DNA of 64,000 bases from Arsukibacterium sp. UBA3155 (GCA_002364615.1 DEYP01000018.1:1-64000), one strand, 5' to 3'. Shown: positions 25,392 through 35,837, counted from the stretch's first letter. Program-made: numbers and translations. Notes: generated from the sequence alone by a model not told the origin.

Positions 25392-25982
25392 TTAATTAAA
25401 CAACGTTTGTTGTAACAGAGCCCATTGATTTTGCCAGGCGTTGGTTGGCAGGCGTTTAAAGCCCGAACGAACAAATTGGCTTATTTTACCCTCTACCAAG
25501 GCCAGTAGTAAGTTTGCCAGCTCGCCTTCGTCAATGCTGAAACCTTTACCTTCGCGCAATTTGCGCTCGCGCAGGGTTTGTTTAAATTGGGTTTCCAGCT
25601 TTTCAAACAGTGCCGCTACCCGCTCCAGCAAGCGTTCCTGTTCACCCTGCAGCGCATCGCCGGTAAGGATGCGGCAAAAGCCCGGGTTACGCTCGGCAAA
25701 TACCAAAATAAGCTGCAGCATGAGTTCTATGCGGCTTTGGGTGTCTTTGTGTTCATCTGAAATGCTGTTTATTCTGGATAACAGGGTGTCTTCAATAAAT
25801 TCAATTAAGCCCTCAAACATCCGGGCTTTGCTGGGAAAGTGGCGATATAGCGCAGCCTCGGACACGCCGACTTTTTCGGCGAGAGCAGCAGTGGTAATGC
25901 GCTGGCCATTATTGCTTTGCAACATGGCGGCTAACGCCTGCAAAATATCTTCTTTTCTGTTGCCGCGACGCGGTGTTGACAT
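25392..25982 (-). CDS. slmA: Nucleoid occlusion factor SlmA
   Basis: 196 aa TetR-family protein. It binds SlmA sites on the nucleoid and blocks FtsZ assembly over DNA. The N-terminal HTH ([32 protein letters not shown]) matches the family, and length and context (pyrE, dut, coaBC) match E. coli. It may be co-transcribed with dut across a 279-nt gap that contains a family B repeat. Confidence 0.95.
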   Translation of the reverse strand: MSTPRRGNRKEDILQALAAMLQSNNGQRITTAALAEKVGVSEAALYRHFPSKARMFEGLIEFIEDTLLSRINSISDEHKDTQSRIELMLQLILVFAERNPGFCRILTGDALQGEQERLLERVAALFEKLETQFKQTLRERKLREGKGFSIDEGELANLLLALVEGKISQFVRSGFKRLPTNAWQNQWALLQQTLFN

Positions 25983-26090
25983 AGCTGTTCCTGAAAATAA
26001 ACTTATAGAGTATCTATTGCTTGGCCTGCTGCAACTTGAAGAAACCGTAAGGCAACATACTTGTGGAACAGCCGCAAGTTGCGGTGTAGG

Positions 26091-26202
26091 GCTCGTCCAG
26101 CCAGTATGCGCCTCTCGCCGCCTTCAAGGATCACATCCCTGTGCCCTTTCAGGCTCCGCGGCATCCTTGCCGCTGCTCAAAACGCACACTGGCCTCCCGA
26201 GC
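26091..26202. repeat. Hairpin repeat family B, copy 2
   Basis: Core 26119-26175 matches copy 1. The flanking arms are different but again complementary: CCAGTATGCG (26101-26110) with CGCACACTGG (26183-26192), and GCTCG (26091-26095) with CGAGC (26198-26202). A separate CCGCAA-G-TTGCGG dyad lies just upstream, near 26072-26084. Confidence 0.65.
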
Positions 26203-26261
26203 TTTCAAGTTTGGCGGTGAAAAAGTGTGTTGCCTGGAGGTTTTACCACCAAGTTCTAATG

Positions 26262-26720
26262 CTAGCTCTTCCCAGAGTGACCAAAACCACCTTCACCACG
26301 CTCTGAGGCGTCAAAGCTATCAACTAGCTTAAACTCTGCCTGTACCACCGGCATAAACACCAGCTGGGCAATCCGGTCGCCTGGTTCAATGCTGAATGTC
26401 TGCTGGCCGCGGTTCCACATGGATACCATTAATGGCCCCTGGTAATCAGAGTCAATTAAGCCCACCAGATTACCCAGCACAATACCGTGCTTATGGCCGA
26501 GGCCAGAGCGCGGTAAAATGGTGGCGCATAAATTCGCATCGCCAATAAAAATAGAGATACCGGTTGGAATTAATACCGTCTGGCCTGGTTCCAGGGTCAG
26601 GGTTTGATCCAAGCAGGCGCGCAAATCAAGGCCGGCTGAACCCGGTGTTGCATAGGCTGGTAGCGGGAATTCATTGCCAATACGGGGGTCGAGGATTTTC
26701 AGCTCAATCGCTTTATTCAT
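26262..26720 (-). CDS. dut: dUTP pyrophosphatase
   Basis: 152 aa. It hydrolyses dUTP to dUMP, limiting uracil in DNA. The dUTPase motifs [37 protein letters not shown] and the C-terminal [10 protein letters not shown] are all present. The start overlaps the coaBC stop by 4 nt, the usual gammaproteobacterial arrangement. Confidence 0.97.
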   Translation of the reverse strand: MNKAIELKILDPRIGNEFPLPAYATPGSAGLDLRACLDQTLTLEPGQTVLIPTGISIFIGDANLCATILPRSGLGHKHGIVLGNLVGLIDSDYQGPLMVSMWNRGQQTFSIEPGDRIAQLVFMPVVQAEFKLVDSFDASERGEGGFGHSGKS

Positions 26721-27976
26721 TTAATCGTTTCACTTGTGGTCTGTTGTTGAGAAAATTGTTTAAAAATCAGTTCGATAAGGCTGGAAGCCAACGCTGTTTT
26801 GCTTTGTAACTCAAGCGTCTGCTCGCCACCGTGCCACAGGGCTGTTATCGCATTTTGGTCACTGTTAAAGCCCGCGCCGGGTTGCGATACATCATTGGCA
26901 CAAATCATATCCAGCTTTTTGCTGGTCAGCTTTTTGTGGGCATAGCCCACTACGTCATTGGTTTCAGCGGCAAAGCCGACAGTGAAAGGCCGCTGTTGAG
27001 TTAAACCCGCTACGGCAGCGATGATGTCAGGATTTTTTATCAGGGTAAGTTGCAGCTGCTCGTCACTACCTTTTTTCAACTTATTGAGTGCTACTTCTGC
27101 GGCGCGATAGTCTGCCACGGCGGCGCAGCCGATAAAAATATCGCTTTGCACCGCCGCTTTTATTGCGGCGTCATGCATCTGCTGCGCACTGATAACATCT
27201 GTCCGCTTAACACCCGCCGGGGTGGTCAGTTGCACCGGGCCACTGATTAACGTGACATCTGCCCCCATGGCAGCGGCAGCGGCGGCTAAAGCAAAGCCCA
27301 TTTTGCCGGAGCTATGGTTAGATAAATAACGCACCGGATCTAACGCTTCACGGGTAGGGCCGGCAGTAATAGCAAAGCGCAGGCCGGCTAATGGGCCTAC
27401 TGGTACCTGGCTTTGCTCACCAGCCTGGCCAATAGTTTGTTCAACTAATGCCACCAACTCTAACGGCTCCAGCATGCGGCCATAGCCGACATCGCCACAG
27501 GCCTGCTCGCCGGCACCCGGGCCAAAAATGTGAAATTTATGTTTTTTTAGTGTTGCTAAGTTTTGCTGGGTGGCTATATTGTTATACATCTGCTGATTCA
27601 TGGCTGGCGCTACCGCCACCGGTGCGGCAGAGGCCAGTACACAGGTGGTGAGTAAGTCGTTGGCCATGCCGTGCGCCAGCCGGGCGATGACATCGGCCGA
27701 GGCGGGTGCCACCACAATAAGGTTGGCCCATTTTGCCAGTTCAATATGGCCCATAGCGGCTTCTGCTGCCGGGTCGAGCATACTGGTGCTAACCGGGTTA
27801 CCCGATACGGCCTGCAAGGTAAGCGGAGTAATAAATTGCTGGGCAGCATCGGTCAGGATCACTCTGACCTCGGCGCCCCGCTCTTTTAAGCGACGAACTA
27901 AGTCGGCACTTTTGTAGGCAGCAATGCCGCCACTAATGCCCAGTAAAATACGTTTTGCTGCCAGTGTCTGCTGCAT
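26717..27976 (-). CDS. coaBC: Bifunctional phosphopantothenoylcysteine decarboxylase / synthetase
   Basis: 419 aa, two steps of coenzyme A synthesis. The N-terminal flavin-dependent decarboxylase has [18 protein letters not shown], the APAMNQQMY substrate loop and the GYGRMLEP region. The C-terminal synthetase has [23 protein letters not shown]. Full length. Divergent from radC. Confidence 0.97.
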   Translation of the reverse strand: MQQTLAAKRILLGISGGIAAYKSADLVRRLKERGAEVRVILTDAAQQFITPLTLQAVSGNPVSTSMLDPAAEAAMGHIELAKWANLIVVAPASADVIARLAHGMANDLLTTCVLASAAPVAVAPAMNQQMYNNIATQQNLATLKKHKFHIFGPGAGEQACGDVGYGRMLEPLELVALVEQTIGQAGEQSQVPVGPLAGLRFAITAGPTREALDPVRYLSNHSSGKMGFALAAAAAAMGADVTLISGPVQLTTPAGVKRTDVISAQQMHDAAIKAAVQSDIFIGCAAVADYRAAEVALNKLKKGSDEQLQLTLIKNPDIIAAVAGLTQQRPFTVGFAAETNDVVGYAHKKLTSKKLDMICANDVSQPGAGFNSDQNAITALWHGGEQTLELQSKTALASSLIELIFKQFSQQQTTSETIK

Positions 27977-28058
27977 AAATACCTAAAGCTGGTCCTGAAA
28001 TCATCGGCATAAGATAACACGGAACGTAAAAATCGGCATCAATTCAGGGAGGATTCAG

Positions 28059-28733
28059 ATGGCAATTTCTGACTGGCCATTAACCGAAAGACCACGGGAA
28101 AAACTGCTGCAGCTGGGGCCTAAGGCATTATCTGATGCCGAGCTTTTGGCAATATTTCTACGCACCGGTGTCAGCGGCTGTGACGCGGTAACGCTGGCTC
28201 GTCAGCTTTTGAATCATTTTGGCTCGCTGCGCCGCTTAATGGGTGCCAGCCAGCATGAGTTTTGTCAGGCGAAGGGCCTGGGTGAAGCAAAGTTTGTGCA
28301 ATTACAGGCTGTGCTGGAACTGAGTAAGCGTTATATGCAGCAGCAATTACAGCGTGAAACGGTGTTTACTGAGCCGGCACTGGTGAAAAAGTTTTTATCG
28401 CACACCATTGGCCATGAGCAACGCGAAGTATTCTTGCTACTTTATCTTGATAATCAGCATCGTTTAATTGCCAGTGAGCCGCTATTTATGGGGACTATCG
28501 ATGCATCGCCGGTATATCCGCGTATTGTAGTTCAGCGCGCTTTAGCGCATAATGCCGCCGCCGTTATATTGGCTCATAATCATCCTTCCGGGGTGGCAGA
28601 GCCAAGCCGCGCCGACAGGGCAATAACGGAGCGCCTCACCCAGGCCATGGCGTTAGTAGATATAAAAATACTGGACCATTTTGTGGTGGGCGATGCAGAG
28701 GTTGTGTCTTTTGCAGAACGCGGCTGGCTTTAA
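28059..28733 (+). CDS. radC: RadC JAMM-domain protein
   Basis: 224 aa, full-length core form with N-terminal helix-hairpin-helix region and C-terminal JAMM motif [14 protein letters not shown]. Despite the name, its repair role is doubtful in the literature. GGGAGG lies before the ATG. It shares the catalytic half with the short island protein at 2954-3430 ([14 protein letters not shown] versus [14 protein letters not shown]). Confidence 0.95.
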   Translation: MAISDWPLTERPREKLLQLGPKALSDAELLAIFLRTGVSGCDAVTLARQLLNHFGSLRRLMGASQHEFCQAKGLGEAKFVQLQAVLELSKRYMQQQLQRETVFTEPALVKKFLSHTIGHEQREVFLLLYLDNQHRLIASEPLFMGTIDASPVYPRIVVQRALAHNAAAVILAHNHPSGVAEPSRADRAITERLTQAMALVDIKILDHFVVGDAEVVSFAERGWL

Positions 28734-28795
28734 CAAAATTTAAACGATAGAGGCGGATCGCCAATAGATCTGCCTGAAGTGCCATTTAAATTCTC

Positions 28796-28824
28796 TTGAG
28801 TTTAGTGGGGCTTTCGTGTATAAA
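28796..28824 (+). promoter_or_regulatory. Sigma-70 promoter of rpmB-rpmG
   Basis: TTGAGT (28796-28801), a 17-nt spacer and TATAAA (28819-28824) make a good promoter about 90 nt before rpmB. Confidence 0.75.
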
Positions 28825-28912
28825 GTGCGCCCTCATCCATTTTCGGGGCAACCTTCAAGGCCAGAAGGGTGAATGATAGCTCGAGCTGACGTAATTTTGG
28901 AGAAATATAGAC

Positions 28913-29149
28913 ATGTCTAGAGTATGCCAAGTAACTGGCAAAGGTCCGATGGTAGGTAACCGTCGTTCGCACGCCAACAACGCGACAAAGCGCCGTTTCC
29001 TGCCTAACCTGCAAACTCACCGTTTCTGGGTTGAAAGCGAAAACCGTTTTGTTACTTTACGTACTACCACCCGTGGTATGCGTATTATTGACAAGAAAGG
29101 TATCGACGCCGTTTTAGTAGACGTTCGTGCCAACGGTCACAAGGTATAA
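28913..29149 (+). CDS. rpmB: 50S ribosomal protein L28
   Basis: 78 aa. [23 protein letters not shown] is the L28 signature. A GGAG site precedes the ATG. It is the first gene of the rpmBG operon, with rpmG 11 nt downstream. Confidence 0.98.
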   Translation: MSRVCQVTGKGPMVGNRRSHANNATKRRFLPNLQTHRFWVESENRFVTLRTTTRGMRIIDKKGIDAVLVDVRANGHKV

Positions 29150-29160
29150 GGAATTAACTC

Positions 29161-29316
29161 ATGCGCGATAAAATCCGTTTAGTTTCTTCTGCCGGTACTG
29201 GCTTCTTCTACACTACAACGAAGAACAAGCGTACCATGCCAGAAAAAATGGAAATTAAAAAGTTCGATCCTAAAGTGCGTAAGCACGTGATTTTCAAAGA
29301 AGCGAAAATCAAGTAA
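29161..29316 (+). CDS. rpmG: 50S ribosomal protein L33
   Basis: 51 aa ([20 protein letters not shown]... ending EAKIK). It is a typical L33 without the CxxC zinc motifs, that is, the zinc-independent form. AAGGAA lies shortly before the ATG. It is followed by a strong terminator. Confidence 0.97.
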   Translation: MRDKIRLVSSAGTGFFYTTTKNKRTMPEKMEIKKFDPKVRKHVIFKEAKIK

Positions 29317-29324
29317 TCGACCTG

Positions 29325-29349
29325 AAAACCCGGCTTTCGCCGGGTTTTT
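29325..29349 (+). terminator. Rho-independent terminator of rpmBG
   Basis: AAAACCCGGC-TTTC-GCCGGGTTTT, a 10-bp stem with a tetraloop followed by a T-run, begins 9 nt after the rpmG stop. Confidence 0.9.
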
Positions 29350-29427
29350 GCTTTTTACACCCTGCCTAAGTTACTATGCCGCTGCGCCCATGCAGACAGG
29401 TGCTGCCCTGAGCACTAAGGTATAGCT

Positions 29428-29901
29428 ATGTTAAAACTCTCGCGCCGCAACTGGAACAATGTACTGATTTTTGCAGTGTTGATCCTGATGTTTGTGCTGT
29501 ACGGTATTCCGCAACGTTTGCAACAAAAATCGATAGCAGAGCATCGCTTAATTCCAGCCGACGCCCAGCTGCTGATGGTGGGCTTTGTCAATCAGCGCCT
29601 GGTAAAAGCCGGGCCGCAGTGGCAACTGCAACCACAGAGTAGTAATCAGATTGATGCCGGACAATTAGCGCTGGCCTGGCAGCATAGCCAGTTAACACCT
29701 GTAGAAACCTTAACCATGCAAAGCCGGGTGCCGGTGGCACAGGCCAGTGTGCAACTGGTGGGTGAAAGCAGCCCGGTGATCTGGTTACTGTATCCTGATG
29801 CTGGATCAGAAGGTGAGCGCTACCTGTTACAACAGGCAGGTAACAACCAGTTTTATCAGCTAAGCACTGCTCAGGCTGAACAGTTGTTTTTGTTAAAGTA
29901 A
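29428..29901 (+). CDS. Single-pass membrane protein of unknown function
   Basis: 157 aa. One N-terminal membrane segment (about 11-27, NVLIFAVLILMFVLYGI) is followed by a periplasmic-looking domain with no recognised fold. It lies between rpmG and mutM, ending 53 nt before mutM. I cannot assign a function. Confidence 0.75.
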   Translation: MLKLSRRNWNNVLIFAVLILMFVLYGIPQRLQQKSIAEHRLIPADAQLLMVGFVNQRLVKAGPQWQLQPQSSNQIDAGQLALAWQHSQLTPVETLTMQSRVPVAQASVQLVGESSPVIWLLYPDAGSEGERYLLQQAGNNQFYQLSTAQAEQLFLLK

Positions 29902-29954
29902 GGCGCGATTGCCGCTCGCTTTTTTGGAATACCCGTTTTTTTGGAGTATAAGTA

Positions 29955-30764
29955 GTGCCAGAATTACCCGAAGTTGAAGTATCCCGCTTAGGCATTAGCC
30001 CGCATCTTGAAGGCCAGCAATTACTGAGCGTGGTCGCAAGGCAGCGTCAGCTGCGCTGGTGGATCCCGGATGAAGTGGTTGCACTTAGCAACCAGCCGAT
30101 ATTGGCGGTTACCCGTCGGGCCAAGTACTTGTTAATCAGGCTGCCGGCAGGTGAAATTATTCTGCATTTAGGCATGTCGGGTCATTTAAAAGTGGTAGCT
30201 GCCAATACCCCGGCTGCCAAGCACGACCATCTGGATTTACTGCTATCCAATAATAAAATACTGCGTTTAAACGATACCCGTCGTTTTGGTGCGGTATTGT
30301 GGCAGGCAAATAACCAGCCACATCCACTACTGGCTGCGTTAGGCCCAGAGCCGCTGACCAGTGACTTTAGTGTCCAGACGCTGATTAACGCTTGTGCCAA
30401 ACGCTCGGCTGCCATCAAACTGGTGCTGATGGACAACAAGGTGGTAGTAGGGGTGGGTAATATTTACGCTAATGAAGCCCTGTTTAAAGCCGGCATTTTG
30501 CCTGCAGCGCCAGCGAACAGTGTGTCAGCCGATAAATTGGCCTTGCTAAGTACCGTCGTTAAAGAAACGCTGGCTGCGGCCATTGTGCAGGGTGGCACAA
30601 CGTTGAAGGATTTCAGCCAGGCTGATGGTAAGCCAGGTTATTTTGCACAGCAGCTGTTAGTGTATGGCCGTGGCGGACAAGCTTGCGTTAGTTGTGGCAA
30701 TACCTTAAGTGAAATTCGCCTGGGGCAGCGCAGTACGGTATTTTGCCAAAGCTGCCAGCGATAA
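29955..30764 (+). CDS. mutM: Formamidopyrimidine-DNA glycosylase
   Basis: 269 aa starting at GTG with GGAG 8 nt upstream. It removes 8-oxoguanine and nicks the abasic site. The N-terminal PELPEVE supplies catalytic Pro2 and Glu3. The helix-two-turn-helix region ([13 protein letters not shown]) and C-terminal zinc finger (CVSCGNTL...CQSC) are intact. Convergent with the outer-membrane protein gene, whose stop is 2 nt away. Confidence 0.97.
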   Translation: MPELPEVEVSRLGISPHLEGQQLLSVVARQRQLRWWIPDEVVALSNQPILAVTRRAKYLLIRLPAGEIILHLGMSGHLKVVAANTPAAKHDHLDLLLSNNKILRLNDTRRFGAVLWQANNQPHPLLAALGPEPLTSDFSVQTLINACAKRSAAIKLVLMDNKVVVGVGNIYANEALFKAGILPAAPANSVSADKLALLSTVVKETLAAAIVQGGTTLKDFSQADGKPGYFAQQLLVYGRGGQACVSCGNTLSEIRLGQRSTVFCQSCQR

Positions 30765-30765
30765 A

Positions 30766-32382
30766 CTAAAAACTGCGGGTTGCGGTAATTCTGACTTCAA
30801 CAGCACCCAGGTTAGTGTTGTCGGTAAGTGCCTTGGTAATGTCCATATGGATCATAGTGCCGCGGCTGGAATGGTTAGACAGCAAGCGAATACCTGCACC
30901 AACACCAACCAAGGTGCCGCCGGATGACGTATGGGCATCTTGTTGCTGAGTTTGCCAGATTTTACCGGCATCAATATAGCCGGCAAAAGCAACGTCTAAT
31001 AACTGCCACAATGACCAGTCGGTAAAATGACGATATTCGGTGGTAATAACAGCGCGAGACTCACCACTTCTAAAATAGGCAGGGTAAGCACGTAGCTGAT
31101 TGTCGCCACCAATATAGAGCGGCTCATCACGAAACAAGTTTTGGCCTTTATCCAAAGCCAGTTTACCCACAATGCTGTTACTGTCATCTAGTCGCTTTAC
31201 CAGCTGCCAATGTGTGGTTACCAGGTATTGTGGTTGTGCAAATTCGCGTTGTAGCCAACTGGCATCCGCCAATAAAAACAGATTGTTTGCCAGCTGCCAG
31301 TTTTTGGCAGTACTTACCGACCAGAATAACGCGTTGCTATCTGCGCCCAGGCTTTCGCTATAATTACCAATGCGAGCATTGAGTTGCCAGCCAAAGTTAA
31401 AATCCTCGGTACGGTTAAACGAGTTGATATTAAAAAGTTTTCGGTAATCAGCCTGAATAAATTCGTACTCCAGCCAGTAGCCGTTTAAGTTTCGGTCCTC
31501 TGGTGCATCTAACACGGTATCAATGTTTTCATTAAACTTAGAGGTATCCATTTCAACCGCAAACGTTAAACGGTGAATATTCTTACTGTTTATATTTAAC
31601 TTGTAGCCTAGTTCCGCTTTAGCATGATTATTCTCACGCTTGTAACTGTTGAATTCTTCACCGGCGTCATACTCGGTAACGTCTTCAGATACTCTATTAA
31701 TTTCAAACCCTAAAGCCCACGGCGATGACAACCGGTAGAACGGCCTGTTAATACTCAGTTGGTAGTTATTGCCGTCGCTGTTGTTGCTGTAGCCAAGAGA
31801 ACTGTTCCAGAAACTGCCGAACATATTTGGCGACAAAAATAAAAATCCCAGCTCTGTGCGCTCACTGTCACTTTTGTATTCCAGGTTTAGCCGGTTGCCG
31901 GTCCCCAGAAAATTATCTTCTTCAATACCAAAAGCACTTTTACTGCGCCCACCTTCACTGGAAAAATCTATGGTAGGCAGCAGTGACCAGTTATCCCAGG
32001 TCGCGACATTAACGATAACGCTGTTGGTCTCGGCACAAAAATGGGTTATTCGTACTTCTGCTTCACGAATATAACGTCGGCTTCTTAGCAACCGCTCGGT
32101 TTCTGCCAACTCGCTAAGATGTAATTGACTGCCGGTTTGAAATAATAAATCGTCGTTTAGCACAGACTCTTTGGTAATGATGTGGGTATAGTTGGCGAAG
32201 CGGTGCAACCAAAAGGTGTTCTTTTTAGATAGGTCAAACACATTCTCTGCGGTAAAAGTAATGCTGTTGATGGTGACATCAGTCTCGTTAACCAGGAAGT
32301 GATTGTCAGCCACGGCCTGGCAGTCTGCTTGTGCTTTGGCAGCAAACAGCATAATAAAGGCTAGGTTGGCAAACAACTTCAT
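30766..32382 (-). CDS. BamA/TamA-like (Omp85 family) outer-membrane protein
   Basis: About 538 aa from the ATG at 32382, which has GGAG 7 nt upstream; this gives the signal peptide MKLFANLAFIMLFAAKAQA. One POTRA-like segment (LAETERLLRSRRYIREAEVRI) precedes a long beta-barrel region and a C-terminal Phe, as in Omp85 proteins. One POTRA is fewer than in BamA, so it is a shorter relative, perhaps a surface-antigen-type protein. Substrate unknown. It appears monocistronic. Confidence 0.75.
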   Translation of the reverse strand: MKLFANLAFIMLFAAKAQADCQAVADNHFLVNETDVTINSITFTAENVFDLSKKNTFWLHRFANYTHIITKESVLNDDLLFQTGSQLHLSELAETERLLRSRRYIREAEVRITHFCAETNSVIVNVATWDNWSLLPTIDFSSEGGRSKSAFGIEEDNFLGTGNRLNLEYKSDSERTELGFLFLSPNMFGSFWNSSLGYSNNSDGNNYQLSINRPFYRLSSPWALGFEINRVSEDVTEYDAGEEFNSYKRENNHAKAELGYKLNINSKNIHRLTFAVEMDTSKFNENIDTVLDAPEDRNLNGYWLEYEFIQADYRKLFNINSFNRTEDFNFGWQLNARIGNYSESLGADSNALFWSVSTAKNWQLANNLFLLADASWLQREFAQPQYLVTTHWQLVKRLDDSNSIVGKLALDKGQNLFRDEPLYIGGDNQLRAYPAYFRSGESRAVITTEYRHFTDWSLWQLLDVAFAGYIDAGKIWQTQQQDAHTSSGGTLVGVGAGIRLLSNHSSRGTMIHMDITKALTDNTNLGAVEVRITATRSF

Positions 32383-32519
32383 AGGTATCTCCATATACAG
32401 GAAAAAGTGCAGGAACAAAACGAGTTTACCCTGCCAAACTTAAGGTAACATTAAGCTATGTGTGTACGCAGAAACATTTTTCTTATTTCAATTCATTACA
32501 TTGCAGCTAATTGTTTTTC

Positions 32520-33344
32520 TCAGGTGATAGTATTGCCCTGGCCAGGCGGTGTTGCCGCGGCTAAATGCACCGTACGCTGCGGAAACGGAATTTCTATACC
32601 CGCTTGATCGAAGGCGATTTTAACTTCCTCCTGAATACTATTTTTAAGATCGCGAAAATTCTCCCGTTTGGTCCAGACACTGAATTGAATACTCAGCGAG
32701 GAATCGGCAAAACCATTAAAAATAAAAAGCGGGGCCGGTTCATCCAGGCTAAGGGGGTTAGCATCGGCTACCTGTTGTAATATTTGCCGAACCTGACTGA
32801 TATTTTCTTTGTAAGCCACTCCTATCATTAAATCAAAGCGCCGGATAGGAAAACGGGTCAGATTGGTCATTTCGGTTTTAATCAGGCTTTCATTGGGAAT
32901 GCGGACAAACAAATTATCGAAGGTGCGCAGTTTTACCGACAGTAAGTCTATCGACAGCACTTCGCCGGTGGTAGTACCTACTCTTATTACATCGCCCAGC
33001 TGAAAAGGTTTTTCGCCGATTAAAAACAGTCCGCTAATCAGGTTGGAGGCAGAAGTTTGCGAAGCAAATCCTATCGCCACCGACAACACGCCGGCGGCAC
33101 CTATAAGCACCCCTAACGAAAAACCGAGTTGGCGCAGCGCGGAGGCCACAAACAGCGCCAGAACCAACCAGTAAACCAATCGCTTAAATAATACCGCATG
33201 GTGCTGTGAAAAGTTACGGGTAACCAGCTTTTGCACCGCGCGTCCGGCCAGACTGGCCAGCAGTAAGCCTGCTGCCAGTAAGATAGCGGCTTGCAGCATA
33301 TTAACCATTTGCTCTGACCTTAAATAGGCCGAAATGTGCTCCAT
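32520..33344 (-). CDS. MscS-family mechanosensitive channel
   Basis: 274 aa. Three N-terminal membrane helices (about 15-35, 50-70 and 75-100) are followed by the MscS beta domain, GEKPFQLGDVIRVGTTTGEV. The pore-lining helix has the expected Gly/Ala-rich pattern (GAAGVLSVAIGFASQ). It would release solutes under hypo-osmotic shock. A DUF432-like gene lies 14 nt upstream on the same strand and is probably co-transcribed. Confidence 0.92.
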   Translation of the reverse strand: MEHISAYLRSEQMVNMLQAAILLAAGLLLASLAGRAVQKLVTRNFSQHHAVLFKRLVYWLVLALFVASALRQLGFSLGVLIGAAGVLSVAIGFASQTSASNLISGLFLIGEKPFQLGDVIRVGTTTGEVLSIDLLSVKLRTFDNLFVRIPNESLIKTEMTNLTRFPIRRFDLMIGVAYKENISQVRQILQQVADANPLSLDEPAPLFIFNGFADSSLSIQFSVWTKRENFRDLKNSIQEEVKIAFDQAGIEIPFPQRTVHLAAATPPGQGNTIT

Positions 33345-33358
33345 TTTACCCGTTCCTG

Positions 33359-34189
33359 TTAATCATTAAACATGCCGGTAAATGCCCGGATTAAACCCTG
33401 TTTTTCAATATTCTGCCGCGGCCCGGCAATTCTGGCTGCGGCGCTCACACCCGCTGGCAACTGTTTACTTATTTTAAACCGGGTCAGTGCATGGTTGCCA
33501 TCGTGTTGCAGGGTAATAGGATCGGTCCATAACGAGCCGTCATCCAAACCATACAATGCCAGATACGGCAACGGGATACTTAGTTTATCAATCACCAGCA
33601 TGGTGTCGGCATTATTTTCAATCGTCACTGCGGTAACGGCCCGGTGGGGCCTGACCGGCAAGTCGGCTCTGTTGTGCCGGGCCTGGGTTTTATCGGCGTA
33701 ACACAACTCACCATGCAAGGTTGATGGCCCAAACCAGGTATCAGAGAGGCGCTGACTGACAATATCAAGCAGATTGCATGCCGGTTGCTGCAAATTTACT
33801 TCTATTACCACTGGCGAACTGATATAAAATACCGCCTGCTGGGCCGGCGGGATACTCAGTTGAGTGCGGGTTTTCACCACCATCGGCCGGTCAAGTAACT
33901 TTGGGCTAATACAAAACTGGGCCGGGCTTTGCTTAAATACAAAACGCTGTAAATTTTCCAGCTCAGGAAATTGCCTGATGCTCTTACTCTGTGTCTGACT
34001 GTGCGTGTCTTGCTCCGGTGCGCGGGTATAACCCAGCAGCCATTCCAGTGGTGCGCGCTGCAGATAAAGGGTTAATGGCCCCAAGGTATACTGCCAGCTC
34101 TGGCCGTTGTTCAAGGCAACAGGCTGCCACCATAGGTTACTTGTCTGCAGATCGTTGTGATGTTGTGGTTGCATATCCGGTCCGGTCAT
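33359..34189 (-). CDS. DUF432-like protein linked to an MscS channel
   Basis: 276 aa with no signal peptide or clear membrane segment. Length, the N-terminal LWWQPV stretch and the MscS neighbour agree with the DUF432 family, which is often next to mechanosensitive channel genes. Function is unknown; a regulatory partner of the channel is a guess from context. Divergent from mgtE. Confidence 0.6.
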   Translation of the reverse strand: MTGPDMQPQHHNDLQTSNLWWQPVALNNGQSWQYTLGPLTLYLQRAPLEWLLGYTRAPEQDTHSQTQSKSIRQFPELENLQRFVFKQSPAQFCISPKLLDRPMVVKTRTQLSIPPAQQAVFYISSPVVIEVNLQQPACNLLDIVSQRLSDTWFGPSTLHGELCYADKTQARHNRADLPVRPHRAVTAVTIENNADTMLVIDKLSIPLPYLALYGLDDGSLWTDPITLQHDGNHALTRFKISKQLPAGVSAAARIAGPRQNIEKQGLIRAFTGMFND

Positions 34190-34493
34190 TCTCAGTGGCG
34201 TTGGTATAGTAGCAGAGCAAACGTCATTTATATGTGCGCTACAGCCTGATTGTTATCTCGGGCGGCGAAAACTAAAATAATGGTTAATTTCTGCTTCAGA
34301 AGCAATATGTTATTTTAGCTGAACTGTTGATAGCAGCCAGGTATGTGACAGCATACTATCTAAGCGGTTTTTGAAAAGCGGTTATGACAGGCTACCGTTG
34401 CCAGTGTGGCAGACACTTTATGACATTACGCTTAATACGTTAACCCTGAAATTACTGAACACCTGGGTGTCTGGTCAGGACTATGAGGTTGCT
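34190..34493 (+). promoter_or_regulatory. Intergenic region and 5' leader of mgtE
   Basis: 304 nt between the divergent DUF432-like gene and the chosen mgtE start. The ATG-initiated frame from 34371 is open, but GAGG 5 nt before the ATG at 34494 marks the likely start, leaving a leader. A small dyad, ACACC-TG-GGTGT (about 34460), lies in it. I do not recognise a magnesium riboswitch. Confidence 0.35.
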
Positions 34494-35837
34494 ATGGAAC
34501 TACCTGTACTAATAAACCGACTGCGCTTCGCGCTAGAGAACGATACGGTACAGCTGTTGCAAGACCAGCTGGAAGATGTGCATCCGGCTGACTACGCTCT
34601 GGCCATTATGGAGTTTTCGCTAGACCATTTATGGATGCTGCTGGTTGCCTTGCGTCGTTCAGAGCAAGCCAAGGTATTTGGCTACTTACCTGCTGAAATG
34701 CAGGTTGCGTTGGCTATCCAGGTAAGCCGGCGCAAACTGGCGCCCATTATTCGCCAGATGTCGTCTGACGAACGGGCCGATTTATTTAATCAGTTAACGG
34801 CAGAGCAACGGGAAATGCTATTGCCAGCATTGGCGCAGGCCGAGCGCGAAGATTTACTGCGGTTATCCAGTCATCAGGAGGGTACCGCTGGCGCTATTAT
34901 GACGTCAGATTACGCGATACTGGCATCTGATATTTCCGTACGTGAGGCACTGGATGTGCTGCGCCGCGAAGCGCCCGACAAAGAAACCATCTATTCCGCC
35001 TACGTGGTTGATGAAGCCCGCAAATTGATTGGTGTGGTGTCACTGCGCGAACTTATTCTGGCACCGACCACCATGTTGGTGGATGAGCTGATGAACCACG
35101 ATCCTATCTATGCCACGGTTGACATGAAACAAGAGCAAGTCGCGGCCATGGTGGCCAAATACGACTTACTGGCGTTACCTATTCTGAACGGCGAACAGCA
35201 GATGGTGGGTATTGTCACCTATGATGATGCGATGGATGTGGCCGCTGAGGAAGCAACCGAGGATTTTCATAAAACCGCGACCATCGGCAAGCTGGAGGGC
35301 AATGTTAAAGATGCCAGCATTGGCCTGCTGTACCGTAAAAGGGTGTTCTGGTTAGTGATCCTGGTATTTGGCAATATCTTCTCTGGTGCCGGTATCGCCT
35401 ACTTTGAAGACACCATTGCCAGCTACCTGGCGCTGTTGTTCTTTCTGCCGCTGTTAATTGCCAGTAGCGGCAATGCCGGGGCGCAGTCAGGTACCTTGAT
35501 GGTACGGGCACTGGCTACCGGCGATGTAAAACTGCGCGACTGGGGCTCGTTAATGGCCAAAGAATGCCTTATAGCTGGTTTACTGGGTTTAACCATGTCA
35601 TTTGCCGTGGTATGGCTTGGCTGGTGGCGCGGCGGCTATGATATTGCGATTGTGGTTGCCGCCACCATGATGCTGGTAGTCATGGTCGGCAGCCTGGTCG
35701 GCTTGTCGTTACCCTTTTTACTAAGCCGCCTAAAACTCGACCCGGCCACCGCCAGCGGCCCGCTCATTACCTCCATTGCCGACGTGTCCGGGGTGGTACT
35801 TTATTTCTCCATCGCCACCTGGTATTTGGGGTTGTAA
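34494..35837 (+). CDS. mgtE: MgtE-type magnesium transporter
   Basis: 447 aa from the GAGG-preceded ATG (MELPVLINRL); a 41-codon extension from 34371 does not look MgtE-like. Order: N-domain (about 1-130), two CBS domains (about 140-265, IMTSDYAIL and LMNHDPIYATV) and five membrane helices (about 290-447) with the conserved GNAGAQSGTLMVR and PLITSIADVSG pore motifs. It imports Mg2+ when the cytosolic gate senses low Mg2+. Monocistronic. Confidence 0.93.
   Translation: MELPVLINRLRFALENDTVQLLQDQLEDVHPADYALAIMEFSLDHLWMLLVALRRSEQAKVFGYLPAEMQVALAIQVSRRKLAPIIRQMSSDERADLFNQLTAEQREMLLPALAQAEREDLLRLSSHQEGTAGAIMTSDYAILASDISVREALDVLRREAPDKETIYSAYVVDEARKLIGVVSLRELILAPTTMLVDELMNHDPIYATVDMKQEQVAAMVAKYDLLALPILNGEQQMVGIVTYDDAMDVAAEEATEDFHKTATIGKLEGNVKDASIGLLYRKRVFWLVILVFGNIFSGAGIAYFEDTIASYLALLFFLPLLIASSGNAGAQSGTLMVRALATGDVKLRDWGSLMAKECLIAGLLGLTMSFAVVWLGWWRGGYDIAIVVAATMMLVVMVGSLVGLSLPFLLSRLKLDPATASGPLITSIADVSGVVLYFSIATWYLGL

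Noticed and set aside
25441-26220. 259-codon plus-strand frame opposite slmA
   Set aside because: It runs antisense to slmA and through a family B repeat; the Ser/Arg-rich composition is typical of shadow frames.
34371-34493. mgtE starting at 34371
   Set aside because: No ribosome site there, the encoded residues are not MgtE-like, and GAGG precedes the ATG at 34494.
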